Shown here piece by piece: positions 33,274-41,718 of a stretch of DNA of 64,000 nt. The notes under the pieces are model-generated. The model saw nothing but the letters and a program-made list of their open reading frames with translations. It did not search any database and was not told the origin of the DNA. The stretch is from an uncultured Poribacteria bacterium. Lineage in GTDB: Bacteria; Poribacteria; WGA-4E; WGA-3G. A program made the translations under genes and the position numbers. Positions within the stretch are counted from its first letter, which is position 1; every line of letters begins with the position of its first letter. The stretch lies in contig OX638316.1 in the NCBI GenBank assembly GCA_951812525.1, positions 434,001-498,000 on the forward strand. Direction: 5' to 3'.

Positions 33274-34279
33274 ACGTGAGTTCGATAAAAAGTTTTAGAG
33301 GTTATTGTGAATCTATAAGTGTTGATTTCATCAAGCCCTTATAGATTCACTGACGGTTTCTTCGCCTGATACGTATAAGCAATCAAGGCGGAAAATACAT
33401 TGACTTGGAAGTTTGTGAAACTTCGGTGCCGCGTATGCTCAAGTTGACTCTGATGCTTCAGCTGGTCAATCACTGACTCAATGCACATCCGCTTCTTCAG
33501 CATCTCCGTATCAAAGTCAGAGAGCGCTTGAGGAGCCATGTTCTTACGCACCTTGGAAATCAAGATGACGCCCTGAGTTTTCAGCACTTCAGATAAGGAA
33601 CCAGAGATATAGCCTTTATCTCCATAGAGTCTTCCAAAAAGACCCTGCGTCAACTCCTCAACACGGCTACGGTCGTCTGTGTTTGCCGGGGTCATCTCAG
33701 CTGAAAGCAGTTCTCCCGCTGTATTGACGATCAGATGGAGTTTAAAACCATAGAACCAACCCACGGAGTTTTTCCCACGACCGGCTTTTTCAGCGAAAAC
33801 GCGATGCCTCTGAATACGGCGGTTCCCACAGACGGCAATCGGTGTTGAGTCAATAAATGAAATACCATTACACTTGCCAAATCGCAGGCGAAGATACTCA
33901 GAGAGTAGCGAGAATACCCCGGACGTGAGTTCAACGAAGCGATTGTAACTGACGAGTTTCGGGAATGCCCAACCTAGATACCGACAGACGTGCTTTTGGT
34001 AATAGTGTTTGAAACTCCTATAGCTGCTCTGATGAAAGTTCACTAGGATCGTCATTACCTCGCTGGGATGTAGATTGCGGGGACGTCCGCGGCTCTCGGG
34101 TGTATCCGAGTCAGAATCTTCAAAGGGCATCTGTTTTTCAGTGGCAAGATAAAAGTCGTCAATATCGCAGAAAAGTGATACAATAGACATTGGAGAACTC
34201 CTTTTGGTATGGGTGTGGTTACCTCATTATACCAAAGGAGTTCTCTAAACCCACCCCTATTTTATTATCGAACTCACGT
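33274..34279 (-). mobile_element. Complete IS982-family insertion sequence
   Basis: 1006 bp. The ends are inverted repeats ACGTGAGTTCGATAA (33274-33288) and TTATCGAACTCACGT (34265-34279). It carries one transposase on the minus strand, the typical organisation of IS982 elements of about 1 kb. It is bounded by the 8-bp duplication TATTAATA. It landed just upstream of the secreted-protein cluster at 34311. Confidence 0.88.
33339..34190 (-). CDS. IS982-family DDE transposase
   Basis: 283 residues, intact. The DDE-type catalytic acidic residues lie in SFIDSTPIAVCGNRR (about 110-124), in the ANTDDR stretch or LYGDKGYISG (about 188-197), and in the late CIESVIDQLKH segment. The basic N-terminal RGRPRNLHPSEVMTIL and the YGFKLHLIVN motif are also present. 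It cuts and rejoins the element's ends. The frame is undamaged, so the IS may still be mobile. Confidence 0.88.
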   Translation of the reverse strand: MSIVSLFCDIDDFYLATEKQMPFEDSDSDTPESRGRPRNLHPSEVMTILVNFHQSSYRSFKHYYQKHVCRYLGWAFPKLVSYNRFVELTSGVFSLLSEYLRLRFGKCNGISFIDSTPIAVCGNRRIQRHRVFAEKAGRGKNSVGWFYGFKLHLIVNTAGELLSAEMTPANTDDRSRVEELTQGLFGRLYGDKGYISGSLSEVLKTQGVILISKVRKNMAPQALSDFDTEMLKKRMCIESVIDQLKHQSQLEHTRHRSFTNFQVNVFSALIAYTYQAKKPSVNL

Positions 34280-34310
34280 TATTAATAATCAGTATAAGGA
34301 GAATTGAAAT

Positions 34311-35276
34311 ATGAAAAAGACGGCGTTTTTGTGCTGGATCAAGCCAGCTTTGATTTTGAGTTTCGTCTGTTTTTTCGCGTTTACAGCGACAGCCCAAAAT
34401 TATTATCCCACTGACATTGGCAATATGTGGGTTTTAGAAAGCAGCGATGGTGAAGTACAGACCACCTATACGCTTGAGGGACCTGAAATTATTGACGGTC
34501 AAGAGCATGTTCTCCTGAAAATTACGACTGAGGAACTCGCCACTGGCGAATCTGAGACTGACCAGTACTTTTTGACCGTTGGTAGCGAAGACATCAAACT
34601 CCACAGAATTATCCTGGAAGACGCTATTGCTACTTTGACTGCGAATTTTCCAGAACCTGTTACTTTTTTTCCTCTACAGTTAGTCTTGGGGGATATGTGG
34701 CAAATAGCAGCGACTGCATCAGCGAAATTAGAAGTCGGACTCACTATAGCTGGACAAAGTGTCACTGATTTAGAAGTTATTGCCATTGAAGACGTGGTTA
34801 CACCGGTCGGAACGTTTCAGAACTGTGCCAAGGTTCGGTTAGAGTTAGAACTCTCTGCTGGCGGATTCCTAAGCCTTGACTCCACCACCTACCAATGGTT
34901 CGCACCGGATGTAGGTCCCGTCCAGTACGAAAACAGCGACGGCGTGATCTTTAGTCTGATAAGTTCCAACCTACTAACCGTCCCTGAAGAACCCGATACC
35001 ACAGAAGAAGAAACCATGCCTGAAACGCCGCCTGAAGAAGAGGTTACACCCGAACCGTCCCCTGAAGAAGACACGATGCCCGAAGAGACGCCTGAGGAAG
35101 ATACTGCTCCTGAGCCTGTACCTTACGACGTGACAGGGGATGGGGTTGTGAATATTTTGGACCTCACTTTCGCTGCTGCTCGCTTCGGAGAATCTGACTC
35201 CGATGCGGATGTTACCGGCGATGGCACCGTTAACATTTTGGATTTGGTGCTTATTGCACAAAACTTCGGCAATTAA
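34311..35276 (+). CDS. Secreted protein, paralogue 1, with Pro/Glu linker and C-terminal dockerin
   Basis: 321 residues. Signal peptide about 1-28 (ends ATAQN). Residues 30-220 form a domain shared with the proteins at 35655 and 38374 (YYPTDIGNMWVLESSDG, then LGDMW, AIEDVVTPVGTFQNCAKV and TYQWFAPDVGPVQYE). A Pro/Glu/Thr linker (about 222-270) leads to two type I dockerin repeats: VTGDGVVNILDLTFAAARFG and VTGDGTVNILDLVLIAQNFG. Dockerins dock to cohesins using calcium, so this protein may be attached to a scaffold or surface partner. The shared domain has no known function. The IS ends only 31 bp upstream. Confidence 0.8.
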   Translation: MKKTAFLCWIKPALILSFVCFFAFTATAQNYYPTDIGNMWVLESSDGEVQTTYTLEGPEIIDGQEHVLLKITTEELATGESETDQYFLTVGSEDIKLHRIILEDAIATLTANFPEPVTFFPLQLVLGDMWQIAATASAKLEVGLTIAGQSVTDLEVIAIEDVVTPVGTFQNCAKVRLELELSAGGFLSLDSTTYQWFAPDVGPVQYENSDGVIFSLISSNLLTVPEEPDTTEEETMPETPPEEEVTPEPSPEEDTMPEETPEEDTAPEPVPYDVTGDGVVNILDLTFAAARFGESDSDADVTGDGTVNILDLVLIAQNFGN

Positions 35277-35324
35277 CCTCAGAAATCCTGTGCCAGTTGA
35301 ATTGCCCAAACCCGCTATTTTTTC

Positions 35325-35353
35325 TTGAATCCCTTTGATAAATATAGTAACAT
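35325..35353 (+). promoter_or_regulatory. Sigma70-type promoter for a 31-residue membrane microprotein
   Basis: TTGAAT (35325-35330), 17 bp, TAACAT (35348-35353), 36 bp before the microprotein start. Confidence 0.4.
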
Positions 35354-35388
35354 TTAGCCATTATTATAGGTAACTTGGAAAAACCAAT

Positions 35389-35484
35389 ATGGTCAGTTGG
35401 AAAATCGCATTAGTTGTAATTGTCATCGCCGTTCTCGTCGTGGCAATCGGAATGTGGTTTGGATATCAATACGTCTCGGAATAG
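35389..35484 (+). CDS. Single-span membrane microprotein
   Basis: 31 codons: MVSWKIALVVIVIAVLVVAI then GMWFGYQYVSE. This is one continuous hydrophobic helix with a short Trp/Tyr-rich end, the look of a bacterial regulatory microprotein. A promoter lies upstream; the ribosome site (TTGGAA) is weak. It is placed between two secreted-protein genes. It is too short for a homology-based call; expression is inferred only from composition and promoter. Confidence 0.4.
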   Translation: MVSWKIALVVIVIAVLVVAIGMWFGYQYVSE

Positions 35485-35654
35485 GATGATATCTCCGCAG
35501 AGGGATGGCGCGAACCCTCTAACATAGTGAACTCGCACCGCGATAAATCGCTTGTGTTTGCCATCCACCGTCGTGAGAATCCCGCAGAGACACTAACACT
35601 ATTAATTTTGTAAGCATTACTAAGTTTGTACCTTTTTGAAAAAAGGAGATAGAT

Positions 35655-38279
35655 ATGAAAATTATAAGACTTGGATCCTGGCTGACACCGCTTTTGGTGT
35701 TAAGCCTTGTATGCAGTTTTGCCCTTACAGCAACAGCACAGAATCATTATCCTATAGAGGTCGGCAATACGTGGACTTTAGACACTGCAGATGGCACTGA
35801 ACAACGACGCTATACGATTACAGGTACCGAAGACTACAATGGTCTAGAGGTTTACGTCCTTAAAATTGACACTGAGACACTCGGCACCAGTGTGATTGTT
35901 CCCGACCAATATTTTATTACCGTCGACGATACAGGGTTGACCTTGCACCAATCTCTCACAGATGAAGGGACATTCGGGTTTGCTGAAATTAATTATGATC
36001 CCCCTACGTTCTTTTTCCCATCATCGCCAACGCTCGGGCAACAGTGGCAGATTACCGGAGAAACGGAACTGAAACTCGTAGGAGCAGCGTCCAACACTAC
36101 GAGTGCAGAGGTGGTAGCGATTGAAGATGTTGTGACCCCGGCTGGTACATTTGTAGACTGTGCCAAGATTGAATTATCCTATAAGGTAACTACTGCTCTT
36201 ATAACACTCCGTCCGGTAGAATATATCTGGCTTGCCCCTGATGTTGGTCCGATTAAATTCGCAAATGATCAGGAAATCGTTTATGAATTGGCAAGCTACG
36301 ACCTAGTCGAACCATCAGCCGTTGAGGAAGCACCTGCGGAAGAGATGCCTGATACGGAAGAAGTGCCTGCTGTAGAAGAAGTCCCCACAGCCGAAGAGAT
36401 GCCCGATCCTGAGGAAGTACCTGCTGTTGAGGAAACACCCTCCGCTGAAGAGGCACCTGCTGAAATGCCGATGAGTCAAATGTTCGAGATTACACTCACG
36501 AACCTGACGATGGGCGAACCCGGCATGGGTGGACAGATCCTTTCACCACCGATCTTCGTGACGCACGCTGCTGGTATTGACCTTGCTCCAGTCGGTGAAG
36601 CCGCAAATCAGGCAATCGTCCTCTTGGCTGAGAACGGAGATGTCTCAGGTCTCGTCGCTCTCGCAGCTGCTGCTGGCGCAAACAGCACGGTCGCTGATGG
36701 CGTTCTTCCTCCGGGTGGTTCCGTTACGGTTACTGTTACGGCTGACATGATAAACTCTTCACTTTCTGTCGGTTCGATGCTCGTGTCAACCAATGACGCA
36801 TTCATCGCTGCTACGGATGTCGCACTTTTTGATGAAGATGGCATGCCTGTGTCAGCGGACATCGACTTAAATGCGTATGATGCTGGTAGTGAAGACAATA
36901 CAGAGATGGCTTCAGATATTCCGGGTCCGCTGGGTTTAGATCCTGCTGTTGATCCAGAAGGAAGCAATGAACGTGTTCCGACGGCAGACGGCGTGATTAC
37001 TGCGCACGAAGGTATTCAAGGTGTTGGTGATGTTGGTGAAGCGTTTGCCTGGGAAGAACCGACGGCAATGCTGACGATTACGCCTGTTGAAGCACCTGCG
37101 CCGCCCGAACCGGAACCGGAACCGATTGTTCCTGGTTTTGATGTTACGCTTGAACCGGGTTTGAATATGGTCTCTGTGCCATTGATGCCGGAAGAACCTT
37201 ACACCGCAAGGTCATTAGCAGAAATGCTCGGTGCAACTGTCATTATTCAACTCGATGCTGCATCGCAGAGTTTCCTTGGTTACACCGTTGCTGATAGTGA
37301 CGACGGTTTTAGCATTGATGGAGGTAAAGGTTATATCGTCAACACACCAACTGGTGGAACAGTAAAGTTCACTGGTGACGCATGGGATAACCAACCTGAG
37401 CCGGAACCTACGCCAGAGGAACCCATGGTTGAAGAGCCAATGGTTGAAGAACCTGCAGCGGAAGAACCGATGGTTGAGGAACCGATGGTTGAAGAGCCTG
37501 TAGTCGAAGAACCAGAAGTTGAAGAGATGCCCGAAGAAATGCCAGAGGAAATGGCAGAAGAGATGGCAGAGGAAATGGCAGAAGAGGACATGGAAGCTGA
37601 CGACGGAGCCGCTGATGATGCCGCTGCCGCCGCTGATGCTGCACCTGCCGCACCTGCTCTCTCCACCTTCAGAACCGCATGGGCGTTCATCGTCACAAGC
37701 GATATTCAAGGCATGGATACTGGAACGGCTTACACTCTCGTCGCTGAGAATCTCCGCACTGGCACCATCGCTACCGAGAACATCACAACAGGTGTGAAAC
37801 GCTCCTCCGCCGTCTGGGCAGATCTCAACCGTAAAAGCGTCGTTGAAGCTGGCGATAAACTCGAAATCGCTCTCTACGACGATCGCGGTCGTGTCGTCTC
37901 TGGTCCCTTCCAACGCACAGTCGCAACGACTGACATCCGCAACGCATTCCTGAGTGTGGATCTGACAGTCGGTGACGTGCGTCCACAGGATACGATTCTG
38001 GCACAGAACTTCCCAAATCCGTTCAATCCTGAAACGTGGATTCCGTATCAGTTGAGCGAAGCGACCGAAGTATCGATTCAGATATATGATGTATCGGGTC
38101 GTTTGGTTCGGAGTTTAGATTTGGGCTGGCAGCCGGTAGGATCGTATATGACGCCATCGAGTGCTGCGTATTGGGATGGTCGTAATGCCGTAGGCGAACG
38201 TGTAGCGAGTGGTATCTACTTCTACACGTTGCAAACATCAGATTTTGCTGCTACTCGAAGGATGGTTATCCTGAAGTAG
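35655..38279 (+). CDS. Large secreted protein, paralogue 2, with spondin-like domain, Glu/Pro repeats and FlgD-like C-terminus
   Basis: 874 residues. Signal peptide about 1-29. The shared N-domain (about 30-215) is followed by a Glu/Pro linker, then a spondin_N-like domain (about 268-470; SQMFEITLTNLTMGEPGMGG, LSPPIFVTHAAG). A segment at about 488-580 (FDVTLEPGLNMVSVPLMPEEPYTAR) follows, then the acidic repeat EEPMVEEP/AEEMAEEM (about 585-655). The C-terminus is FlgD-like: ILAQNFPNPFNPETWIPYQL (787-806), YDVSGRLVR, GERVASGIYFYTLQT, ARRMVILK. Such a tail resembles sorting domains of secreted proteins. It is the central member of the three-paralogue cluster and is followed by a terminator. Confidence 0.8.
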   Translation: MKIIRLGSWLTPLLVLSLVCSFALTATAQNHYPIEVGNTWTLDTADGTEQRRYTITGTEDYNGLEVYVLKIDTETLGTSVIVPDQYFITVDDTGLTLHQSLTDEGTFGFAEINYDPPTFFFPSSPTLGQQWQITGETELKLVGAASNTTSAEVVAIEDVVTPAGTFVDCAKIELSYKVTTALITLRPVEYIWLAPDVGPIKFANDQEIVYELASYDLVEPSAVEEAPAEEMPDTEEVPAVEEVPTAEEMPDPEEVPAVEETPSAEEAPAEMPMSQMFEITLTNLTMGEPGMGGQILSPPIFVTHAAGIDLAPVGEAANQAIVLLAENGDVSGLVALAAAAGANSTVADGVLPPGGSVTVTVTADMINSSLSVGSMLVSTNDAFIAATDVALFDEDGMPVSADIDLNAYDAGSEDNTEMASDIPGPLGLDPAVDPEGSNERVPTADGVITAHEGIQGVGDVGEAFAWEEPTAMLTITPVEAPAPPEPEPEPIVPGFDVTLEPGLNMVSVPLMPEEPYTARSLAEMLGATVIIQLDAASQSFLGYTVADSDDGFSIDGGKGYIVNTPTGGTVKFTGDAWDNQPEPEPTPEEPMVEEPMVEEPAAEEPMVEEPMVEEPVVEEPEVEEMPEEMPEEMAEEMAEEMAEEDMEADDGAADDAAAAADAAPAAPALSTFRTAWAFIVTSDIQGMDTGTAYTLVAENLRTGTIATENITTGVKRSSAVWADLNRKSVVEAGDKLEIALYDDRGRVVSGPFQRTVATTDIRNAFLSVDLTVGDVRPQDTILAQNFPNPFNPETWIPYQLSEATEVSIQIYDVSGRLVRSLDLGWQPVGSYMTPSSAAYWDGRNAVGERVASGIYFYTLQTSDFAATRRMVILK
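37405..37596 (+). repeat. Coding tandem repeat (Glu/Pro/Met/Val-rich)
   Basis: Degenerate 15- to 18-bp units encode runs of PMVEE, PAAEE and PEEMAEE inside the 35655 protein. The translated product is an acidic spacer; expansion or contraction is likely among relatives. Confidence 0.6.
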
Positions 38280-38304
38280 AAAACGCAGCAAATGTGATCC
38301 TTTC

Positions 38305-38338
38305 AAACGCCTTGGTGTTCTCATCAAGGCGTTTTTTT
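38305..38338 (+). terminator. Rho-independent terminator after the large secreted protein
   Basis: AAACGCCTTG (38305-38314), 10-nt loop, CAAGGCGTTT (38325-38334) ending in a run of seven T. A textbook terminator, 25 bp after the stop codon. Confidence 0.85.
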
Positions 38339-38373
38339 GGCACGCAAGACTATTTTTAGATTAGGGGAATCAA

Positions 38374-39180
38374 ATGATTAGAAACATCACATTACTCGCT
38401 GCACTGCTCTGTGCTTTTACCAACATAACTAACGCACAGACCTATTACCCCACAGACATTGGAAATGTGTGGATTCTTGAGAGCGAAGATGGTGCTGAAC
38501 GGATCACTTACGTAATCGGAAAAACCGATGAACGTTTTGATGGGAAAGAGGGACGTATCCTTAGAATTACAACAGCAGTCCTAGGTACAACCACAGCAAA
38601 CATGAGTACATTTTCTATGCAGGTAGACGAAGAAGGCATAAAACTTCATAGAATTTTTACAAGATTTGGTGACATTTTCGGTGAGGCACATGTGGAATTC
38701 TCACCACCAGCCCTCTTTTTTCCAGCAGCACTTGAACTAGAAAAAACTTGGGAAGTTAATGGTGAAACAGAAATAAACATAGTAGGTCCTGTTACACTCT
38801 CCAGTGTAAACGAAGTCATCGCCATTGAAGACGTCGAAACATCGATAGGAATATTCAAGGATTGCGTAAAAATTCAGGTGCAAACAAAAACCACTGCAGC
38901 GTTAGGGACAAGCCGCTCTACCACCTATCAATGGCTCGCACCAGACATCGGACCTGTGAAATTTCAAACGGATCAGGATATCGTCTTTGAATTAGTTAGC
39001 ACCAGCCTGATCCCAACTAAACACCCTTACGATATGAACGCTGATAGGGTTGTGAATATCTTGGACCTTACCTTTGTGGCTGCTCGCTTTGGGCAGACCG
39101 ATCCGAAGGCTGATGTAAACGGTGATGGAATCGTTAATATTCTGGATTTGACGCTTATCGCACAGAATTTTGGAAATTAA
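38374..39180 (+). CDS. Secreted protein, paralogue 3, with C-terminal dockerin
   Basis: 268 residues. Signal peptide (about 1-21, TNAQT), then the shared domain (22-215; YYPTDIGNVWILESEDG, AIEDVETSIGIFKDCVKI, TYQWLAPDIGPVKF). There is almost no linker before two dockerin repeats: MNADRVVNILDLTFVAARFG and VNGDGIVNILDLTLIAQNFG. The first repeat has Asn/Ala in the calcium loop (MNADRV), slightly weakened. Compared with the 34311 protein the Pro/Glu linker is missing. A TolB-like propeller follows, 19 bp after the stop. Confidence 0.82.
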   Translation: MIRNITLLAALLCAFTNITNAQTYYPTDIGNVWILESEDGAERITYVIGKTDERFDGKEGRILRITTAVLGTTTANMSTFSMQVDEEGIKLHRIFTRFGDIFGEAHVEFSPPALFFPAALELEKTWEVNGETEINIVGPVTLSSVNEVIAIEDVETSIGIFKDCVKIQVQTKTTAALGTSRSTTYQWLAPDIGPVKFQTDQDIVFELVSTSLIPTKHPYDMNADRVVNILDLTFVAARFGQTDPKADVNGDGIVNILDLTLIAQNFGN

Positions 39181-39199
39181 GAATGCAAAGGAGGTCTTT

Positions 39200-40117
39200 A
39201 TGAAACGCCGATCCTGCTTATTTCTCTGCGTGTCGATATTACTGGGTATCACACAGATTTGTATTGTTCTCGCCAGAGCCGCAGTAACGTCAAAGATTGC
39301 GTTTACGTCCACTCGCGATGGTGATTCGGAAATCTATGTAATGAATCCGGACAGGAGTCAGCAGGTGAATTTAACCCGATATCCCTCGGCAAGAGATCTC
39401 GCTCCTGCTTGGTCTCCGATGGGTGAATATATTGCTTTTAACTCAGATCGGGATGGAATTCGTGACGTCTACGTTATGGACGCAGACGGAAAAAACGCGC
39501 GGAAGGTGTTTCGGAGTCTGGCTTATAGAGAGTACCCCACATGGTCCCCAGATGGGCAAAAACTGGCTTACTTACGTGCCGAAGACTGGGGTATTTATGT
39601 TGGCACAATAAATGGTGGTCGAGAGGAACGCGTGGCTTCTGCAAACTTTCTCGGTGGCTCGCCCGATTGGTCGCCCGACGGTTCAGAGATAGTCTTTGTA
39701 GCGACAGGTCCCCCAGGATATCTCCTGAAAGTTGTCAATGTTCAAACGCGCAAAGTAAGAGTCATAGTTCCAAACAACGCGGCGAGGACGCTTAGGGATC
39801 CAGCCTGGTCTCCAGATGGCACACGTATAGTGTTCCAATGGTTCAAAAAAGGTATTTACAGCATAAACAAGAATGGCAGGGGTATGAAACGTCTTATTCA
39901 GAACGCAAGCCGTCCGGCTTGGTCCCCACTCGGCGACGAACTCATTTATGGAAAGGACCATCAACTCTTCAAATACAATTTCAGCAACCGCAGAGCCAAT
40001 CAACTCACACACGGGGCAATCAATTTCGGTGCGGATTGGTCTGAACTAAAGTTCTTGTCCGTTCAGCCTCAACACACTTCACTAACAACGACATGGGGAA
40101 CCATCAAACGGAAATAG
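39200..40117 (+). CDS. TolB-like PD40 beta-propeller protein (secreted)
   Basis: 305 residues from ATG at 39200, preceded by AAAGGAGG; a frame starting at 39170 overlaps the preceding gene. Signal peptide about 1-30. Repeated blades have the PD40 pattern AWSPMGEYIAFNSDRDGIRDVYVMD, TWSPDGQKLAYLR, DWSPDGSEIVFVA, AWSPDGTRIVFQW and AWSPLGDELIYGKD. Such propellers act in protein interactions in the periplasm or outside. Its placement after the dockerin paralogue suggests membership of the same surface system, but this is inference. Confidence 0.82.
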   Translation: MKRRSCLFLCVSILLGITQICIVLARAAVTSKIAFTSTRDGDSEIYVMNPDRSQQVNLTRYPSARDLAPAWSPMGEYIAFNSDRDGIRDVYVMDADGKNARKVFRSLAYREYPTWSPDGQKLAYLRAEDWGIYVGTINGGREERVASANFLGGSPDWSPDGSEIVFVATGPPGYLLKVVNVQTRKVRVIVPNNAARTLRDPAWSPDGTRIVFQWFKKGIYSINKNGRGMKRLIQNASRPAWSPLGDELIYGKDHQLFKYNFSNRRANQLTHGAINFGADWSELKFLSVQPQHTSLTTTWGTIKRK

Positions 40118-40136
40118 AGCATAAGACTTAACGAGA

Positions 40137-41705
40137 TTAAATCGAATGCTGTTGCATCTCGCCTGCACCGAGTGCTGTTGTATTCCACACAGCCACCTCA
40201 TCCGTTTTTAATCGCCACGAAACCGTAAGTGGTGAATCGCCGCCGTTGTAGAAAGTCACCTCTGCACTCTTTTCTGTGTTGATTATGGGGCGTACCAAAG
40301 AGAGAAGTGCCGATGGATGGCTCTGTCGGTTCCCCTGTCGGACTTGCAGCAGTTGCGTAACTTCACTCTGAACTTCACGCGTACCGAGAAGCAGCGGACC
40401 ATAGCAGGCTGTGACCGCACCTTGCCCCCAATTCCGTCCATGTCCAGCTGCGACTGAGCAAATTGCCCCGCCCATATCGGCGTGTTCCCGCCCGCCACGC
40501 AGGACACGTCTGGCGATACCTAAACGCATGGCGGCACTTCGCAACGCACGCATAGCGTAGGAAATATCGCCTGTCACCTGATAGGCGAGTGTCAAGGTAG
40601 CAGTTGATGGCTCCTGAATCGGTCTCACCGACCCGTCATCCGACCATTCACCCCAGTACGCCATGTCCGCCCGTTTGCCGACTCCCAGTTCCCGACGGCG
40701 TACCTCTTGCGGGAAAATCAGTGCCAACAATTCCGGCGGCTCATCAGGAAGTTCACTTAATCCTGTCTGGATTTTCTCGTCAAAGCCTGTATCTCCGAAC
40801 GTCCAACGATAATAACTAAGTGCAGCCGCCGCTGGATCGTTATACGGATCGCTGAGCGATGTAACTAACGGCTCTGCAATCCGTTTTGCTGCTGTTTTGA
40901 ATATCTCTTCCCCGGACAGCAGATACAGGTCACCCAATGCATAGATAGCACCAGAAGCCAACAAAACCTCAATACCAACAAGCGGATCGTCGGAAACGTG
41001 ATGCGTACTTGCGACAAGACCGTGTAAATTCTTTGCGTCAACGGCAGCTTCGTCGAGACCTTCCCCGTCATGTGTCCAGAGCAGTGGCATCGGATCGGAA
41101 GCAGAAGTCAGCTGCTCAGCACGCTTTCTGCCGTACCGCAACGCCCATGTCAGATAGCGCTCTTCACCCGTCACACGATATGCTGCGATTGCGATATGGA
41201 TAAATCGAAAATGCTCCGCTAATTCATAAGTGTGCTTTTCTTCGTTTGTTACGAATTGGCTACCGATATTGTAGCCGATAAAGGTATCCCGCGTATAATC
41301 ATACCACGGCGGGACTTCTGGCACCCAGTTTCCGATATGTTCTGCTGCATCTGTTAAGAGATTGACGGCTTCGGTATCTTCGGGTTTCAACCCAATATAA
41401 CGCGGCAAAAAAAGCAGAAACGGCTCCGGTCCGTGATGCGCTTCCGCTTTCGGTTCGTACCCGTGGACACAATCTCGCTTCACCCAACCCTGCAGTGCTG
41501 CCTTCAGCATATCAAAGTGCTGGAGGATAGTTGCATCACCGGTGATTAGATAATGCGGGAACCATGCAAGGGCATAATTCGCCTCGTCCTCGCCACCATC
41601 GTTGGGACCTGGGGGGTCAAGCATCATACTCTGTCTGAGCCAACGGCTCATTTCGGCTTTGAGTGTGCTATAAGCATCATAGCACTCATGGATAGGGGTA
41701 CGCAT
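40137..41705 (-). CDS. Alpha/alpha-barrel protein, uncharacterised (glycoside-hydrolase-like fold)
   Basis: 522 residues from ATG at 41705, with AGGAG upstream; this avoids reading through the isomerase gene. Repeated Trp/Tyr-rich helices (ALAWFPHYLITGDATIL, YRVTGEERYLTWALRYGRKRAEQL, ALGDLYLLSGEEIFKTA, AYQVTGDISYAMRALRSAAMRL) resemble six-hairpin toroids of uronyl hydrolases, heparinases and related enzymes. The C-terminal VRPIINTEKSAEVTFYNGG is beta-rich. Catalytic residues cannot be assigned. It lies 13 bp downstream of the isomerase-like gene, implying action on the same compound. Confidence 0.6.
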   Translation of the reverse strand: MRTPIHECYDAYSTLKAEMSRWLRQSMMLDPPGPNDGGEDEANYALAWFPHYLITGDATILQHFDMLKAALQGWVKRDCVHGYEPKAEAHHGPEPFLLFLPRYIGLKPEDTEAVNLLTDAAEHIGNWVPEVPPWYDYTRDTFIGYNIGSQFVTNEEKHTYELAEHFRFIHIAIAAYRVTGEERYLTWALRYGRKRAEQLTSASDPMPLLWTHDGEGLDEAAVDAKNLHGLVASTHHVSDDPLVGIEVLLASGAIYALGDLYLLSGEEIFKTAAKRIAEPLVTSLSDPYNDPAAAALSYYRWTFGDTGFDEKIQTGLSELPDEPPELLALIFPQEVRRRELGVGKRADMAYWGEWSDDGSVRPIQEPSTATLTLAYQVTGDISYAMRALRSAAMRLGIARRVLRGGREHADMGGAICSVAAGHGRNWGQGAVTACYGPLLLGTREVQSEVTQLLQVRQGNRQSHPSALLSLVRPIINTEKSAEVTFYNGGDSPLTVSWRLKTDEVAVWNTTALGAGEMQQHSI

Positions 41706-41718
41706 CGTTCGTTTTCTC

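Larger units (their letters stand above)
33266..34287. repeat. 8-bp target-site duplication flanking the IS
   Basis: TATTAATA stands at 33266-33273 and again at 34280-34287, immediately outside the element's ends. The two copies are identical, pointing to a single and fairly recent insertion. Confidence 0.75.

Noticed and set aside
37331-38016. Open frames on the minus strand opposite the Glu/Pro repeat
   Set aside because: They encode Ser/Gly- or Arg/Leu-rich shadows of the acidic repeat and lack starts with ribosome sites.
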